Positions 33,087 to 42,285 of a stretch of DNA of 64,000 bases are shown here, one piece after another. Location of the stretch: contig CAZGVO010000008.1 in NCBI GenBank assembly GCA_964529175.1, positions 1 to 64,000 on the forward strand, written 5' to 3'. This DNA comes from JAAFJM01 sp964529175. GTDB lineage: Bacteria > Bacteroidota > Bacteroidia > UKL13-3. The position numbers were made by a program, and so were the translations under genes. Positions within the stretch are counted from its first letter, which is position 1; each line of letters opens with the position of its first letter. The notes beneath the pieces were generated by a model that made no database searches, had not been told where the DNA came from, and worked only from the letters and a program-made list of their open reading frames with translations.

Positions 33087-35558
33087 ATGAATCATTACAC
33101 CATTGAAAATATTGCCTCAATTATTGAAGGAACATTTGTTTTAAAAAGCCATGGAAACGATAAAATTGCGCATTTACTTTTTGATACAAGAAAAATAATA
33201 TTTGCCGAAACAAGCTTGTTTTTTGCGCTAAAAAGCAATAAAAATAACGGACATAAATATTTGCTTGATGCTTATGAAGCTGGTATTAGGAATTTTATAG
33301 TTAGCGAAACAATTGAGGTTTCTGCTTTTGAAAATGCCAATATTATTATAGTTGAAAATACACAATTAGCTTTACAACGTTTAAGCAAGCATCATCGCAA
33401 TTTATTTCATATTCCAGTAATTGGTATAACGGGTAGTAATGGAAAAACCATTGTAAAAGAATGGTTGTTTCAATTGTTTGCTAACCAATTAAATGTTTGT
33501 AAAAATCCTAAAAGTTATAACTCGCAAGTAGGTGTTCCACTGAGTGTTTGGCAGTTAAATAACCAACATCAATTAGGAATTTTTGAAGCAGGTATTTCAG
33601 AACCAAACGAAATGCAAACACTTGCTCAAATTCTCAATCCAACTATTGGTTTGTTTAATTATTTAGGACATGCACATAGCGAAGGTTTTACCAATGATGA
33701 AGAAAAGTTAAACGAAAAATTACAACTATTAATCCATGTAAAACAATTGGTTTTTTGTGCAGACCAACCTTTGGTAAATGAGGTTATTCAAAGTTTTGCT
33801 AATCATCATCACATCAATTTATTTTCGTGGAGTAAAGCAGATAATGAGGCTCATTTTCAGTTTGAGGTAAAAGAACAAATCAATGTTACCGAAATTAACT
33901 ATAAGGAACATAAAATAATTATTCCGTTTACCGATGAAGCCAGTATTTGGAATGCTTGTAGCTGTTTGGCATTGGTGTTAATGGTGCATGAGTTGCAGCT
34001 GTTTTCATTTAATTTTGATACCGTTTTATCTGAATTTAAAAATCTGCAAGCAGTTGAAATGCGCTTGCAATTAAAGGAAGCCAATAACAATTGCATTGTA
34101 ATAAACGATAGTTATAGCAACGATATTGATAGCTTAAAAATTGCTCTGAATTTTTTATTGCATCAAGGAAATGGATTGAACAAAACCCTTATTTTATCTG
34201 ATATTTTTCAAAGTGGTTTAACTGATTTAGCGCTTTGTGAACAAGTAAATGAATTGATAAAAGTAAACCAAATAAGTGAGTTTATCAGTATTGGAAATAT
34301 GTTTGAAAAATATAAAAATGTATTGCCAAGCAATGCTTTGTATTTTGAAAACACACATCATTTTATTGAACATTTTAGCAGCTTAACCTTTGAAAATGAA
34401 ATTATTTTATTAAAAGGTGCAAGGCAATTTGAATTTGAAAAAATAAATGCTTTGCTCGAAAAACGTGTGCATGAAACGGTGTTTGAAGTTAACTTAAATG
34501 CATTGACCAATAACTTTAATGTGTACCGTAAATTGGTTGAACCTAAAACCAAAATTATGGCTATGGTAAAAGCGTTTAGTTACGGAACAGGTAGTTACGA
34601 AATAGCAAAAACATTGGCGTTTAATCAAGTTGATTATGTTGCAGTGGCCTATGCCGATGAAGGTGTGGTGCTGCGCAAAGCAGGAATTAAAACACCTATT
34701 ATGGTAATGAATACTGAAAAATCGAGTTTTGATTTGATTGTAAAATATAACTTAGAACCAGCCATTTATAATTTAAGTATTTTAAACGATTTAATAAAAG
34801 CCATCAACGGACAAGAAATTGGAATTCATATTGAATTAGATTCGGGCATGAAACGGTTGGGCTTTGATGAAAATCAATTGCAAGATTTACTTTCGGTTTT
34901 GGCCCATAATAATCACATTCAAATAAAAAGTATTTTATCGCACTTGGCAGCTAGTGAAGCCAGTGAACATGATGATTTTACGCAAAACCAAATCGCTAAG
35001 TTTGATGCTTTTTCGCAAAAAATAACAAGTGTATTTCCATATAAAATTTTAAGGCATATTTTAAACAGCAGCGGAATTGTTAGGTTTAAAAATGCACAGT
35101 TTGATATGGTGCGTTTGGGGATTGGTTTATATGGAATTGATCCAGCCTTTGAAGTTCAAAAACAACTGCAAGCCATTGGAAGTTTAAAAACAGTGATTTC
35201 ACAAATTAGAAATATTAGTGTAGATGAAAGCATTGGTTATGGCCGGAGAGGCAAGGTAAATAAACCATCTCGCATTGCTATTGTTGCCATTGGTTATGCT
35301 GATGGATTGGATAGAAAGTTGAGTAATGGTAATGGTTATATGTTGGTAAATGGCAAAAAAGCGCCCATTATTGGTAGCATTTGTATGGACATGACCATGA
35401 TAGATGTGACGGAAATTAATTGCCAAGAAGGCGATGAAGTAATAGTGTTTGGTGGTGAGTTAGGTATTGAAATTTTAGCTGAAAAACTAGGAACCATTCC
35501 TTATGAAATATTGACTTCTATTTCTCAACGTGTAAAGCGAGTGTATTACGCTGAATAA
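33087..35558 (+). CDS. murF-alr: Bifunctional MurF / alanine racemase
   Basis: This 823-residue fusion is typical of Bacteroidota. The N-terminal half is UDP-MurNAc-tripeptide:D-Ala-D-Ala ligase, with ATP-binding GITGSNGKT (113-121) and the NSYNSQVGVP-like region. Motifs in the second MurF domain include VINDSYSNDIDSL. The C-terminal half is alanine racemase, with PLP lysine K495 in AMVKAFSYGTG, HIELDSGMKRLGF, and the catalytic tyrosine region SIGYGRRGKV; GSICMDMTMIDVT follows. Together they make D-alanine and attach D-Ala-D-Ala to the peptidoglycan precursor. Note KAFSYGTG where classical Alr has KADAYGHG. Confidence 0.93.
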   Translation: MNHYTIENIASIIEGTFVLKSHGNDKIAHLLFDTRKIIFAETSLFFALKSNKNNGHKYLLDAYEAGIRNFIVSETIEVSAFENANIIIVENTQLALQRLSKHHRNLFHIPVIGITGSNGKTIVKEWLFQLFANQLNVCKNPKSYNSQVGVPLSVWQLNNQHQLGIFEAGISEPNEMQTLAQILNPTIGLFNYLGHAHSEGFTNDEEKLNEKLQLLIHVKQLVFCADQPLVNEVIQSFANHHHINLFSWSKADNEAHFQFEVKEQINVTEINYKEHKIIIPFTDEASIWNACSCLALVLMVHELQLFSFNFDTVLSEFKNLQAVEMRLQLKEANNNCIVINDSYSNDIDSLKIALNFLLHQGNGLNKTLILSDIFQSGLTDLALCEQVNELIKVNQISEFISIGNMFEKYKNVLPSNALYFENTHHFIEHFSSLTFENEIILLKGARQFEFEKINALLEKRVHETVFEVNLNALTNNFNVYRKLVEPKTKIMAMVKAFSYGTGSYEIAKTLAFNQVDYVAVAYADEGVVLRKAGIKTPIMVMNTEKSSFDLIVKYNLEPAIYNLSILNDLIKAINGQEIGIHIELDSGMKRLGFDENQLQDLLSVLAHNNHIQIKSILSHLAASEASEHDDFTQNQIAKFDAFSQKITSVFPYKILRHILNSSGIVRFKNAQFDMVRLGIGLYGIDPAFEVQKQLQAIGSLKTVISQIRNISVDESIGYGRRGKVNKPSRIAIVAIGYADGLDRKLSNGNGYMLVNGKKAPIIGSICMDMTMIDVTEINCQEGDEVIVFGGELGIEILAEKLGTIPYEILTSISQRVKRVYYAE

Positions 35559-35567
35559 TTTGAAAAC

Positions 35568-35984
35568 ATGAATTTACCCGAAATTACCCATCGAAATATT
35601 GCGCAGCTACTTAATAAAGAAACCATTATTAACGAAACCATTGCGCAAATTCAAAAAGATTTTGGGATGTATAATATCAATATTCAGTTTGATGGAAATA
35701 CCGAAACCGCTTACGAGCAATTAATGGATGGTTTAACTTTAGAAGTAAAACATTTATTAGCTAACGATAAAAGTAAATTACAATCTATTTTATATAGAAT
35801 TGACCTTTCGGAAAAGGCTATCAAAAAAGCATTTCAACATACATTGGCAAATAGTAATCAAACACTAATTATTAATGATAACACAAACAATTTTGATAAT
35901 CAACAACTAGTTATTTCGCATGAAATTATAGTACGTGAATTGAAAAAGGTTTTAACTAGAAACTATTTTAAAAATTTAGGGTAA
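35568..35984 (+). CDS. Hypothetical protein upstream of an ACP-like gene
   Basis: This 138-residue helical cytoplasmic protein is of no family I recognise. It begins NLPEITHRNIAQLLNKETI and ends IIVRELKKVLTRNYFKNLG. Its stop codon is immediately followed by the ATG of the acyl-carrier-like gene in the same reading frame. Thus LG-stop-M-SLDGVEL reads like the LGxDSLD motif of an acyl carrier protein broken by a stop and start. The upstream protein itself lacks the rest of an ACP first helix, so this is more likely a coupled gene pair than a broken ACP. Confidence 0.55.
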   Translation: MNLPEITHRNIAQLLNKETIINETIAQIQKDFGMYNINIQFDGNTETAYEQLMDGLTLEVKHLLANDKSKLQSILYRIDLSEKAIKKAFQHTLANSNQTLIINDNTNNFDNQQLVISHEIIVRELKKVLTRNYFKNLG

Positions 35985-36692
35985 ATGAGTTTAGATGGTG
36001 TTGAATTATTGATGGAAGTGGAAGATACTTTGGGAATAGAAATTCCAAACTTGGAAGCTGAAAAAATAAATACCGTTCAAGATTTTTATGATTGTGCTTG
36101 GAAGCATGTTTCAAATAAAAAGTTAGCCATTGAAAAATGTTACACCCAAAGTATATTTTATAAAATTAGGCAAGCCATCGTTGAAAATATCAAAGTGGAT
36201 AAGAAAAGTATTACGCCCAAAACTAAAATGGAGAACATTATTCCATTAGAAAATAGAAGGCAAATTTGGAAACAACTAGAAGATACCTTACAACGGACTT
36301 TACCGCAATTGGAGTTACGTAAGCCATATAATATTATTTTAAATGCTTTTGGTGTAAAAACCATTTTAGGTTCTTTGCTCGTTGAATTGTTTATGGTGAT
36401 TAAGTATGGTGTATCCTATTGGGTTTATGGCTATAGTTTAATTGCTATTTTGCTGACAAGCTTATTATCAAAAGCTTTTACTCCTTTTAGAACTAAATTT
36501 GTACCAAGTGATTTTGGAGAACTAACAAAAACTGTTTTTGGCAAAAATTTTAAAGCAATTAACAATGAAAATGGAATTACTAAAAATGACTTAGAAATAG
36601 TTATTAGGGAAATTATTAGTAATAAGTGTGGTCTTGATTTAGCCGAAATTACACCTGAAAAAAGTTTAACAAGAGATTTAGGTATCGATTAA
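35985..36692 (+). CDS. Acyl-carrier-like protein with membrane segment and permuted ends
   Basis: This 235-residue protein starts MSLDGVELLMEVEDTLGIEIP, which is helix II onward of an acyl carrier protein beginning at the serine that normally holds phosphopantetheine (Ser2). It ends LEIVIREIISNK...ITPEKSLTRDLGID, which is the first half of an ACP up to the residue just before that serine. Between them lie a second ACP-like helical stretch (about 50-110, with ENRRQIWKQLED) and hydrophobic segments (about 120-165). Homologues that start at such a position exist, so this is probably a real family. Whether it is phosphopantetheinylated is unclear. Confidence 0.55.
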   Translation: MSLDGVELLMEVEDTLGIEIPNLEAEKINTVQDFYDCAWKHVSNKKLAIEKCYTQSIFYKIRQAIVENIKVDKKSITPKTKMENIIPLENRRQIWKQLEDTLQRTLPQLELRKPYNIILNAFGVKTILGSLLVELFMVIKYGVSYWVYGYSLIAILLTSLLSKAFTPFRTKFVPSDFGELTKTVFGKNFKAINNENGITKNDLEIVIREIISNKCGLDLAEITPEKSLTRDLGID

Positions 36693-36705
36693 CAATATAA
36701 ACACC

Positions 36706-37110
36706 ATGAACACCATCACCATTTCTACCGATAAAAACCAATTGGATATTAACTTTATTCATGCGTTTATAAGCAATACTTATTGGGCTAAAGGCCGAAC
36801 TATAGCGGAAGTTAAAACTTGTATAGATAATTCTTTGAATTTTGGCATTTATTTAAATAACCAACAAATAGGTTACGCACGTGTGGTTACAGATTATGTA
36901 GCTTTTGCTTATTTAATGGATGTATTTATTATTGAACAACATCAAAAGCAAGGATATTCAACCCAATTAATGGAGTTTATTTTAAACTATCCTGAACTTA
37001 AAAGCATAAAGGTTTGGCGTTTAGCCACTACCGATGCACATTATTTATATCAAAAATTTGGTTTCACTACCTTAAAATCGCCCGAAAAAATGATGGAACG
37101 AATAGTTTAA
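36706..37110 (+). CDS. GNAT-family N-acetyltransferase
   Basis: This 134-residue protein has the GNAT core: GIYLNNQQIGYARVV, then VAFAYLMDVFIIEQHQKQGYSTQLMEFIL with the acetyl-CoA-binding Q-x-x-G-x-S loop, then VWRLATTDAHYLYQKFGF. The central IGYARVVTDYVAFAYLMDV and Y-x-K-F-G-F ending match small-molecule or protein acetyltransferases of the YpeA/ElaA-like group. Substrate is unknown. It lies 13 bp after the ACP-like gene. Confidence 0.82.
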   Translation: MNTITISTDKNQLDINFIHAFISNTYWAKGRTIAEVKTCIDNSLNFGIYLNNQQIGYARVVTDYVAFAYLMDVFIIEQHQKQGYSTQLMEFILNYPELKSIKVWRLATTDAHYLYQKFGFTTLKSPEKMMERIV

Positions 37111-37199
37111 CCAACATCATTTTCCATTTAAAATAATTCATACCATTAATTTGGCGTAAGTTTATATTTTCGTTCCTTTAAAATTTGTAAAAAATTTAT

Positions 37200-39251
37200 A
37201 TGAAAATTAAACATTACTTATTGTTAACATCGGCAGTTTGTGCCCTTACTACCTCGGCTCAAGATGGTAAAAAGGCTAAAAAAAGTGCAAAAAAACCAGC
37301 AATTGACAAAGCGTCAATGGATTTAAGCGTAAAGCCAAATCAAAATTTTTACCAATATGCAAACGGAACTTGGCTTAAAAATAATCCTGTTCCTAGTACC
37401 GAAAGCCGTTGGGGTAATTTTAACATTGTAGCTGAGCGTAACAATGATATTTTACGTGGTATTTTAGAAAACTTAGCTAAAACTACTCATAATCAAGGTT
37501 CTATTGAAGATAAGATTGCTACTTTTTATAAATTGTATGTTGATACTACAAAACGTAAAGATGATGGATTAGCAGTTACTGAGCCTTATTTGAAAAAAAT
37601 ACAATCATTAACCAATACCCGCGAAATGTTTATGCTTGCAGCCGAAATGCATCGTTTGGGAATTTCAACCTTGTTTAGATTTGGTGTTTCGCAAGATGCT
37701 AAAAATAGCCAAGTTTATATTCCTTATTTATCGCAAGGTGGTCTTGGTTTACCCGATAAAGATTTTTATTTTAAAGGTGACGAAAAATCGGTAAAAATTA
37801 GAAATGAATACATCAATTATATTTCGAAGGTTTTAAAAGTTTATGGTAAAGATGCTATAGCACAAGTGCGCGATGCACAATTGATTTTAAAAATGGAAAC
37901 CGATTTAGCATCGGGAAGTTTAAACAGATTAGAAAGACGCGACCCTGATAAACAATACAACAAATATGGTTTAAGCGAATTTTATACTGAAATAAATTCA
38001 GTTCCTTTAAAAGATTATATTTCAAAAACAGGTATTGCTTCATTTGATAAGTTAATTGTGGGTCAGCCTAAGTTTTTCAAAAACTTAAACGATTTGTTAG
38101 TTAAATACAGTATTGATGATTGGAAAGTTTATATGAGTTGGAGTTTTATGAATAACACCATTTCATTACTAACACCTGAGTTAGAGCAAATTCAATTTAG
38201 CTTTTATGCTACCGTATTAAGCGGAACCAAGGAGCAAAAACCTTTATGGAAAAAAGCCATTGCAGCTTGTAATGGTGGTGTTGGCGAAATGTTAGGACAG
38301 TTATTTGTTAAACAAACATTTAGTCCAAATGCTAAAATACAAGTAAACACCATGGTTTCTAATATTTCGGATGCTTTTGGAGTGCGTTTAAAAGGTTTGG
38401 CTTGGATGAGTGCCGAAACCAAAGAAAAAGCAAATACCAAATTATTGAGCATTTCGCGCAAGTTTGGTTATCCTGATAAATGGACTGATTACACAGCTTT
38501 AAATATTACCAATTCAAGTTATTTTGAAAATGTACTTGCTGCCAATGAGTTTGATTACAATGAAATGATTAACCGTTTAGGCAAACCAATTGATAAAACA
38601 GAGTGGGGCATGTTACCACAAACGGTAAATGCTTACTATAACCCAATTAATAACGAAATTGTGTTTCCTGCTGCTATTTTACAATCGCCATTTTTTGATG
38701 AAAATGCCGATGCTGCTTTAAACTATGGTGCCATTGGTGCAGTAATTGGCCATGAAATTACACATGGTTTTGATGACCAAGGAAGCAAATATGATGCAAA
38801 CGGAAACTTAAATAGTTGGTGGACAGAAAACGACAGAAAACAATTTGAAGCCAGAACCAATGTGTTGGTAGAGCAGTTTAATAAATTTAAAGTAGGCGAC
38901 AGTTTATATGTAAATGGTAAACTAACTTTAGGCGAAAACATTGCCGATTTAGGTGGTTTAAGCATAGCTTACGATGCATTTAAATTGTACTTAAAACAAC
39001 ATCCGGAAGAAAACGTAGTGAAAGATGGTTTTACACCTGAACAACGTTTCTTTATTGGTTTTGCACAATTATGGAAAAATAATGCAAGGCCAGAGGCTAT
39101 TCGCCAATTAATACTAACCGATACACACTCGCCAGGAGAATTTAGGGTAAAAGGCCCGTTAAGCAATATGCCTACTTTTTACGAAGCATTTAAAGTAAAA
39201 GATGGTGACGAAATGTATATTAACGATGCTGGAAGAGCTGATATTTGGTAG
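37200..39251 (+). CDS. pepO: Secreted M13 (neprilysin-like) metallopeptidase
   Basis: This 683-residue protein has a signal peptide (MKIKHYLLLTSAVCALTTSAQ). The zinc site is complete: HEITH at 518-522 in VIGHEITHGFDDQG and E579 in GENIADLGGLS. The substrate-binding NAYYNPINNEIVFPA and the C-terminal SPGEFRVKGPLSN motifs are classical for M13. It should cut peptides in the periplasm or outside the cell. A lysine-rich linker (KKAKKSAKK) follows the signal peptide. Length is normal for the family. A terminator follows. Confidence 0.92.
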   Translation: MKIKHYLLLTSAVCALTTSAQDGKKAKKSAKKPAIDKASMDLSVKPNQNFYQYANGTWLKNNPVPSTESRWGNFNIVAERNNDILRGILENLAKTTHNQGSIEDKIATFYKLYVDTTKRKDDGLAVTEPYLKKIQSLTNTREMFMLAAEMHRLGISTLFRFGVSQDAKNSQVYIPYLSQGGLGLPDKDFYFKGDEKSVKIRNEYINYISKVLKVYGKDAIAQVRDAQLILKMETDLASGSLNRLERRDPDKQYNKYGLSEFYTEINSVPLKDYISKTGIASFDKLIVGQPKFFKNLNDLLVKYSIDDWKVYMSWSFMNNTISLLTPELEQIQFSFYATVLSGTKEQKPLWKKAIAACNGGVGEMLGQLFVKQTFSPNAKIQVNTMVSNISDAFGVRLKGLAWMSAETKEKANTKLLSISRKFGYPDKWTDYTALNITNSSYFENVLAANEFDYNEMINRLGKPIDKTEWGMLPQTVNAYYNPINNEIVFPAAILQSPFFDENADAALNYGAIGAVIGHEITHGFDDQGSKYDANGNLNSWWTENDRKQFEARTNVLVEQFNKFKVGDSLYVNGKLTLGENIADLGGLSIAYDAFKLYLKQHPEENVVKDGFTPEQRFFIGFAQLWKNNARPEAIRQLILTDTHSPGEFRVKGPLSNMPTFYEAFKVKDGDEMYINDAGRADIW

Positions 39252-39280
39252 TTTAAGTAATTGATAGTTATGTATTTGCA

Positions 39281-39313
39281 AAAGGCAAGATTTTTATAAA
39301 TCTTGCCTTTTTT
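39281..39313 (+). terminator. Rho-independent terminator after the M13 peptidase gene
   Basis: AAAGGCAAGATTT (39281-39293) pairs with AAATCTTGCCTTT (39298-39310) around a short loop, followed by T residues. It separates the peptidase gene from the long operon that starts at 39506. Confidence 0.85.
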
Positions 39314-39505
39314 TATGTGTTTTGGGTAGCTTAATTGTTTATTTTTTGTAAGTTTTAGGTAGTTAGTTTTCAAAATTTTATAACATTATATTTTGAAATT
39401 ATAACATTTACAGTGTTATCAAAACATTAATTTGTAATATCAATAAATCGAAACATAACCATTTGTTAAGGTTTAGTTTTTGATAACCTAATAATTATTT
39501 AAAAT

Positions 39506-42277
39506 ATGAAACAATTAAATGTATGGAAAGGCAAATGCTGGATGGTATTGGCTTTTATTGTTTTAGGTATGAGTTTGCAAGTAAGTGCACAAAAATGGGG
39601 TAAATACACTTTGGTAGCTACACAAGGAAGTGCTACTGCTAAATTAATTGATACCACAGGCGCCACTTACAAAACTTGGTCATTAACTGGTGGTACAGGT
39701 TATTCATCGTATTTATTAGAGTCAGGAGTTTTGTTAAGAACTGTAACTACCACTAATTCTGTTTTTTCGGGCGGAGGAATGCATGGTAGAGTGCAAAAAG
39801 TAGCTTGGAATGGAACTATTTTATGGGATTATACTTACTCAACTACTACTTACTGCGCTCACCACGATATTTGCCCAATGCCTAATGGCAATGTGTTAAT
39901 GATAGTTTATGAACTAAAAACTGCCGCAGAAACTGTTGCTGCCGGATGTTCAACTAGTAAAATAATTTGGCCCGATAAAATTGTAGAAATAAAACCAACA
40001 GGAGCTACAACTGGAACTATAGTTTGGGAATGGCATGTTTGGGATCATTTGGTTCAAAATACCGATGCCACTAAAGCTAATTACCAATCATCGGTATTGG
40101 CTCACCCTGAGTTGCTAAATATTAACTATAAAAATACTGGAACCACTAAAGATTGGATGCATAGTAATGGATTGGATTACAATGAAGCATTAGATCAAAT
40201 TACATTCAGCAGCCATAATTTAAATGAAGTATATGTAATTGACCACAGTACAACTACTGCTCAGGCTGCTTCGCACAGTGGTGGAAACTCAGGCAAAGGT
40301 GGCGATTTTTTGTACCGTTGGGGAAACCCTGCGGCTTATGGAGCAACTGGAACTGCTAACTTTAATGTAATTCATGATGCGCATTGGATTCCAGCTAATT
40401 GCCCAAGAGGTGGTTCGTTGGTAGGTTTTAACAATGGTGCTTCATCTACTCAATCGGGTGCTGATATTTTTTATCCTCCTTACGATGGATACAATTATAG
40501 TTACACCACAGGTTCGGCATATTTACCTACCGCTTATGGCAAAAGAATTTTATTTAGTGGTAAAACCACCAATATGGGTAATTCACAGCAATTACCTAAT
40601 GGCAATACTTTGTACTGTATAGCACTTTCGGGTAGTATTTATGAAGTAGATTCAAATGGAACTCAGTTATGGTCATTTTCGGCAGGAGGCACTACTCCGC
40701 AAGCATCTCGTTATTCTAATTGTTATGTTAATGGTCCAAGTGCTGTTATTCCTTCAGGTTCAAGTAATAATGTTTGTGCTGGTTCGGCTGTTCAGTTAAA
40801 TGCAAATGCTTCAGGAATTGCTACCATTACTTATTCTTGGAGTGCCAATGGAGGTTCGTTTACTTCTAACATTCAAAACCCAATAGTTAACCCAACAGCA
40901 AATACCACCTATACTGTTGTAGCTACCAGTAATGGTTGCAGTACCACAAATACCATTACTATGAATGTAAAACCAAAACCAACTACTTCAAATATAAATG
41001 GTGCTGTTTCCGTTTTATCGTCTCAAAACCAAATTTACAGAGTATCTGGTTCTGCTAATTCAACTTATACATGGTTGGTAAATGGCGGAATATTTAGCAC
41101 TTCAAATGGTGCAGATAGTATTGGTATTATTTGGGGAAATGGTGCAAGCGGAAATGTTAAAGTTATTGAAACCAATAGCGAAGGTTGCTTAGGTGATACC
41201 ATGTTGTTAAACGTTGTAATCAATACTTCATCGGCTTTAGAGGTTACACCAAGTTCTGTTAATTTTGCCAGTGGCGATTCAACAGTTCAGTTAAAGGTTT
41301 CAAGCGACTTGCCTTGGCAGGCAAGTGCTAACCAAAGTTGGGTTGCATTGTCAAAAAATTCTGGTTCAATATTAGATAGCTTAACCATTACTTGTTCTGC
41401 AAATGCACTAGTCAATGGTCGAAACGCAATTATAACTTTCGTTTCTGGTAGCAATGTATTTTATGTTTATGTAAATCAAGCTGGTTTAACATTAAGTGAT
41501 AGCTTGAGTTTAAGTACTTATTTAATTAATACAAGTTATGCAGCCGATAGCAAACAAATCCAATTATTTAGCAATAATAGTTGGGTGGTTACTAAAAAGC
41601 CGAATTGGATAACCTTATCAAACGAAAGTGGTAATAGTAGCGCCACATTAACAGTAAATATTTTAAAAAATGCTGGAGCTGCTAATAGATCTGATTCTAT
41701 TTTATTCAATTCAGGTACTGCTTCCGTATATTTGGTTGTTAATCAGGGTTTTGAATCTGATGTGTTAAATATTGATATTGACACCATTAAAGCATCATAC
41801 ATTGGTAAAGTTACTACGGTTAATATAACTACCAACCGCGTTTGGGTGGCCAGTGCTAGCCAAAGTTGGGTAACGCTTTCGGCTGTTAGTGGAAACTTAG
41901 ATGGAAGCACAGATATAACAATTGCAGCCAATCCTGCAACAGAAAGAACAGCTACAGTTACTTTTTTAGCAGGTAATTTATTAAAAAACATCATCATTAT
42001 ACAAGATAAAGCAGAAACAGGAATTGCTGAAATGTTAAATGCTAATATGTTCAATGTATTTCCAAATCCAGCAACCGAAACCATTGAAATTACAGGAACT
42101 GCCATTGGTTTTGGTAATTTTAAATTGAGCGTTTATAACTCAGCAGGAATGTTGGTAGCTGAATACCATAATGCAACAAGTATCAATGTAACTGATTTTA
42201 AAGCAGGTCTGTATCAAATACAACTTTACTACAATACAGGTAAACATTACACCAAAAAAATATTAATTAATAAATAG
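39506..42277 (+). CDS. Secreted arylsulfotransferase-like exoprotein with BACON repeats and T9SS domain
   Basis: This 923-residue protein has a signal peptide (cut near VSAQK, about 29). Residues about 30-410 form a beta-propeller of the arylsulfotransferase (ASST) family: HHDICPMPNGNVLMI, VWEWHVWDHLVQ, DWMHSNGLDYNEALDQI, SSHNLNEVYVIDHS and VIHDAHWIP hold the conserved histidines. Ig/PKD-like domains (about 411-576) and three BACON-like repeats (about 577-835, each with a QSWV or similar core) follow. The last 75 residues (FNVFPNPATETIEITG...) are a T9SS type-A sorting domain. Real sulfotransfer is not proven. It heads an operon and has a close paralogue next to it. Confidence 0.8.
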   Translation: MKQLNVWKGKCWMVLAFIVLGMSLQVSAQKWGKYTLVATQGSATAKLIDTTGATYKTWSLTGGTGYSSYLLESGVLLRTVTTTNSVFSGGGMHGRVQKVAWNGTILWDYTYSTTTYCAHHDICPMPNGNVLMIVYELKTAAETVAAGCSTSKIIWPDKIVEIKPTGATTGTIVWEWHVWDHLVQNTDATKANYQSSVLAHPELLNINYKNTGTTKDWMHSNGLDYNEALDQITFSSHNLNEVYVIDHSTTTAQAASHSGGNSGKGGDFLYRWGNPAAYGATGTANFNVIHDAHWIPANCPRGGSLVGFNNGASSTQSGADIFYPPYDGYNYSYTTGSAYLPTAYGKRILFSGKTTNMGNSQQLPNGNTLYCIALSGSIYEVDSNGTQLWSFSAGGTTPQASRYSNCYVNGPSAVIPSGSSNNVCAGSAVQLNANASGIATITYSWSANGGSFTSNIQNPIVNPTANTTYTVVATSNGCSTTNTITMNVKPKPTTSNINGAVSVLSSQNQIYRVSGSANSTYTWLVNGGIFSTSNGADSIGIIWGNGASGNVKVIETNSEGCLGDTMLLNVVINTSSALEVTPSSVNFASGDSTVQLKVSSDLPWQASANQSWVALSKNSGSILDSLTITCSANALVNGRNAIITFVSGSNVFYVYVNQAGLTLSDSLSLSTYLINTSYAADSKQIQLFSNNSWVVTKKPNWITLSNESGNSSATLTVNILKNAGAANRSDSILFNSGTASVYLVVNQGFESDVLNIDIDTIKASYIGKVTTVNITTNRVWVASASQSWVTLSAVSGNLDGSTDITIAANPATERTATVTFLAGNLLKNIIIIQDKAETGIAEMLNANMFNVFPNPATETIEITGTAIGFGNFKLSVYNSAGMLVAEYHNATSINVTDFKAGLYQIQLYYNTGKHYTKKILINK

Positions 42278-42285
42278 AACATCAT

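Noticed and set aside
35970..36000. Broken ACP gene (in-frame stop at LG-stop-M-SLDGVEL)
   Set aside because: The upstream protein lacks a proper ACP first helix and loop, and proteins starting at this point appear to be a family of their own. Kept as a finding about permuted ends instead.
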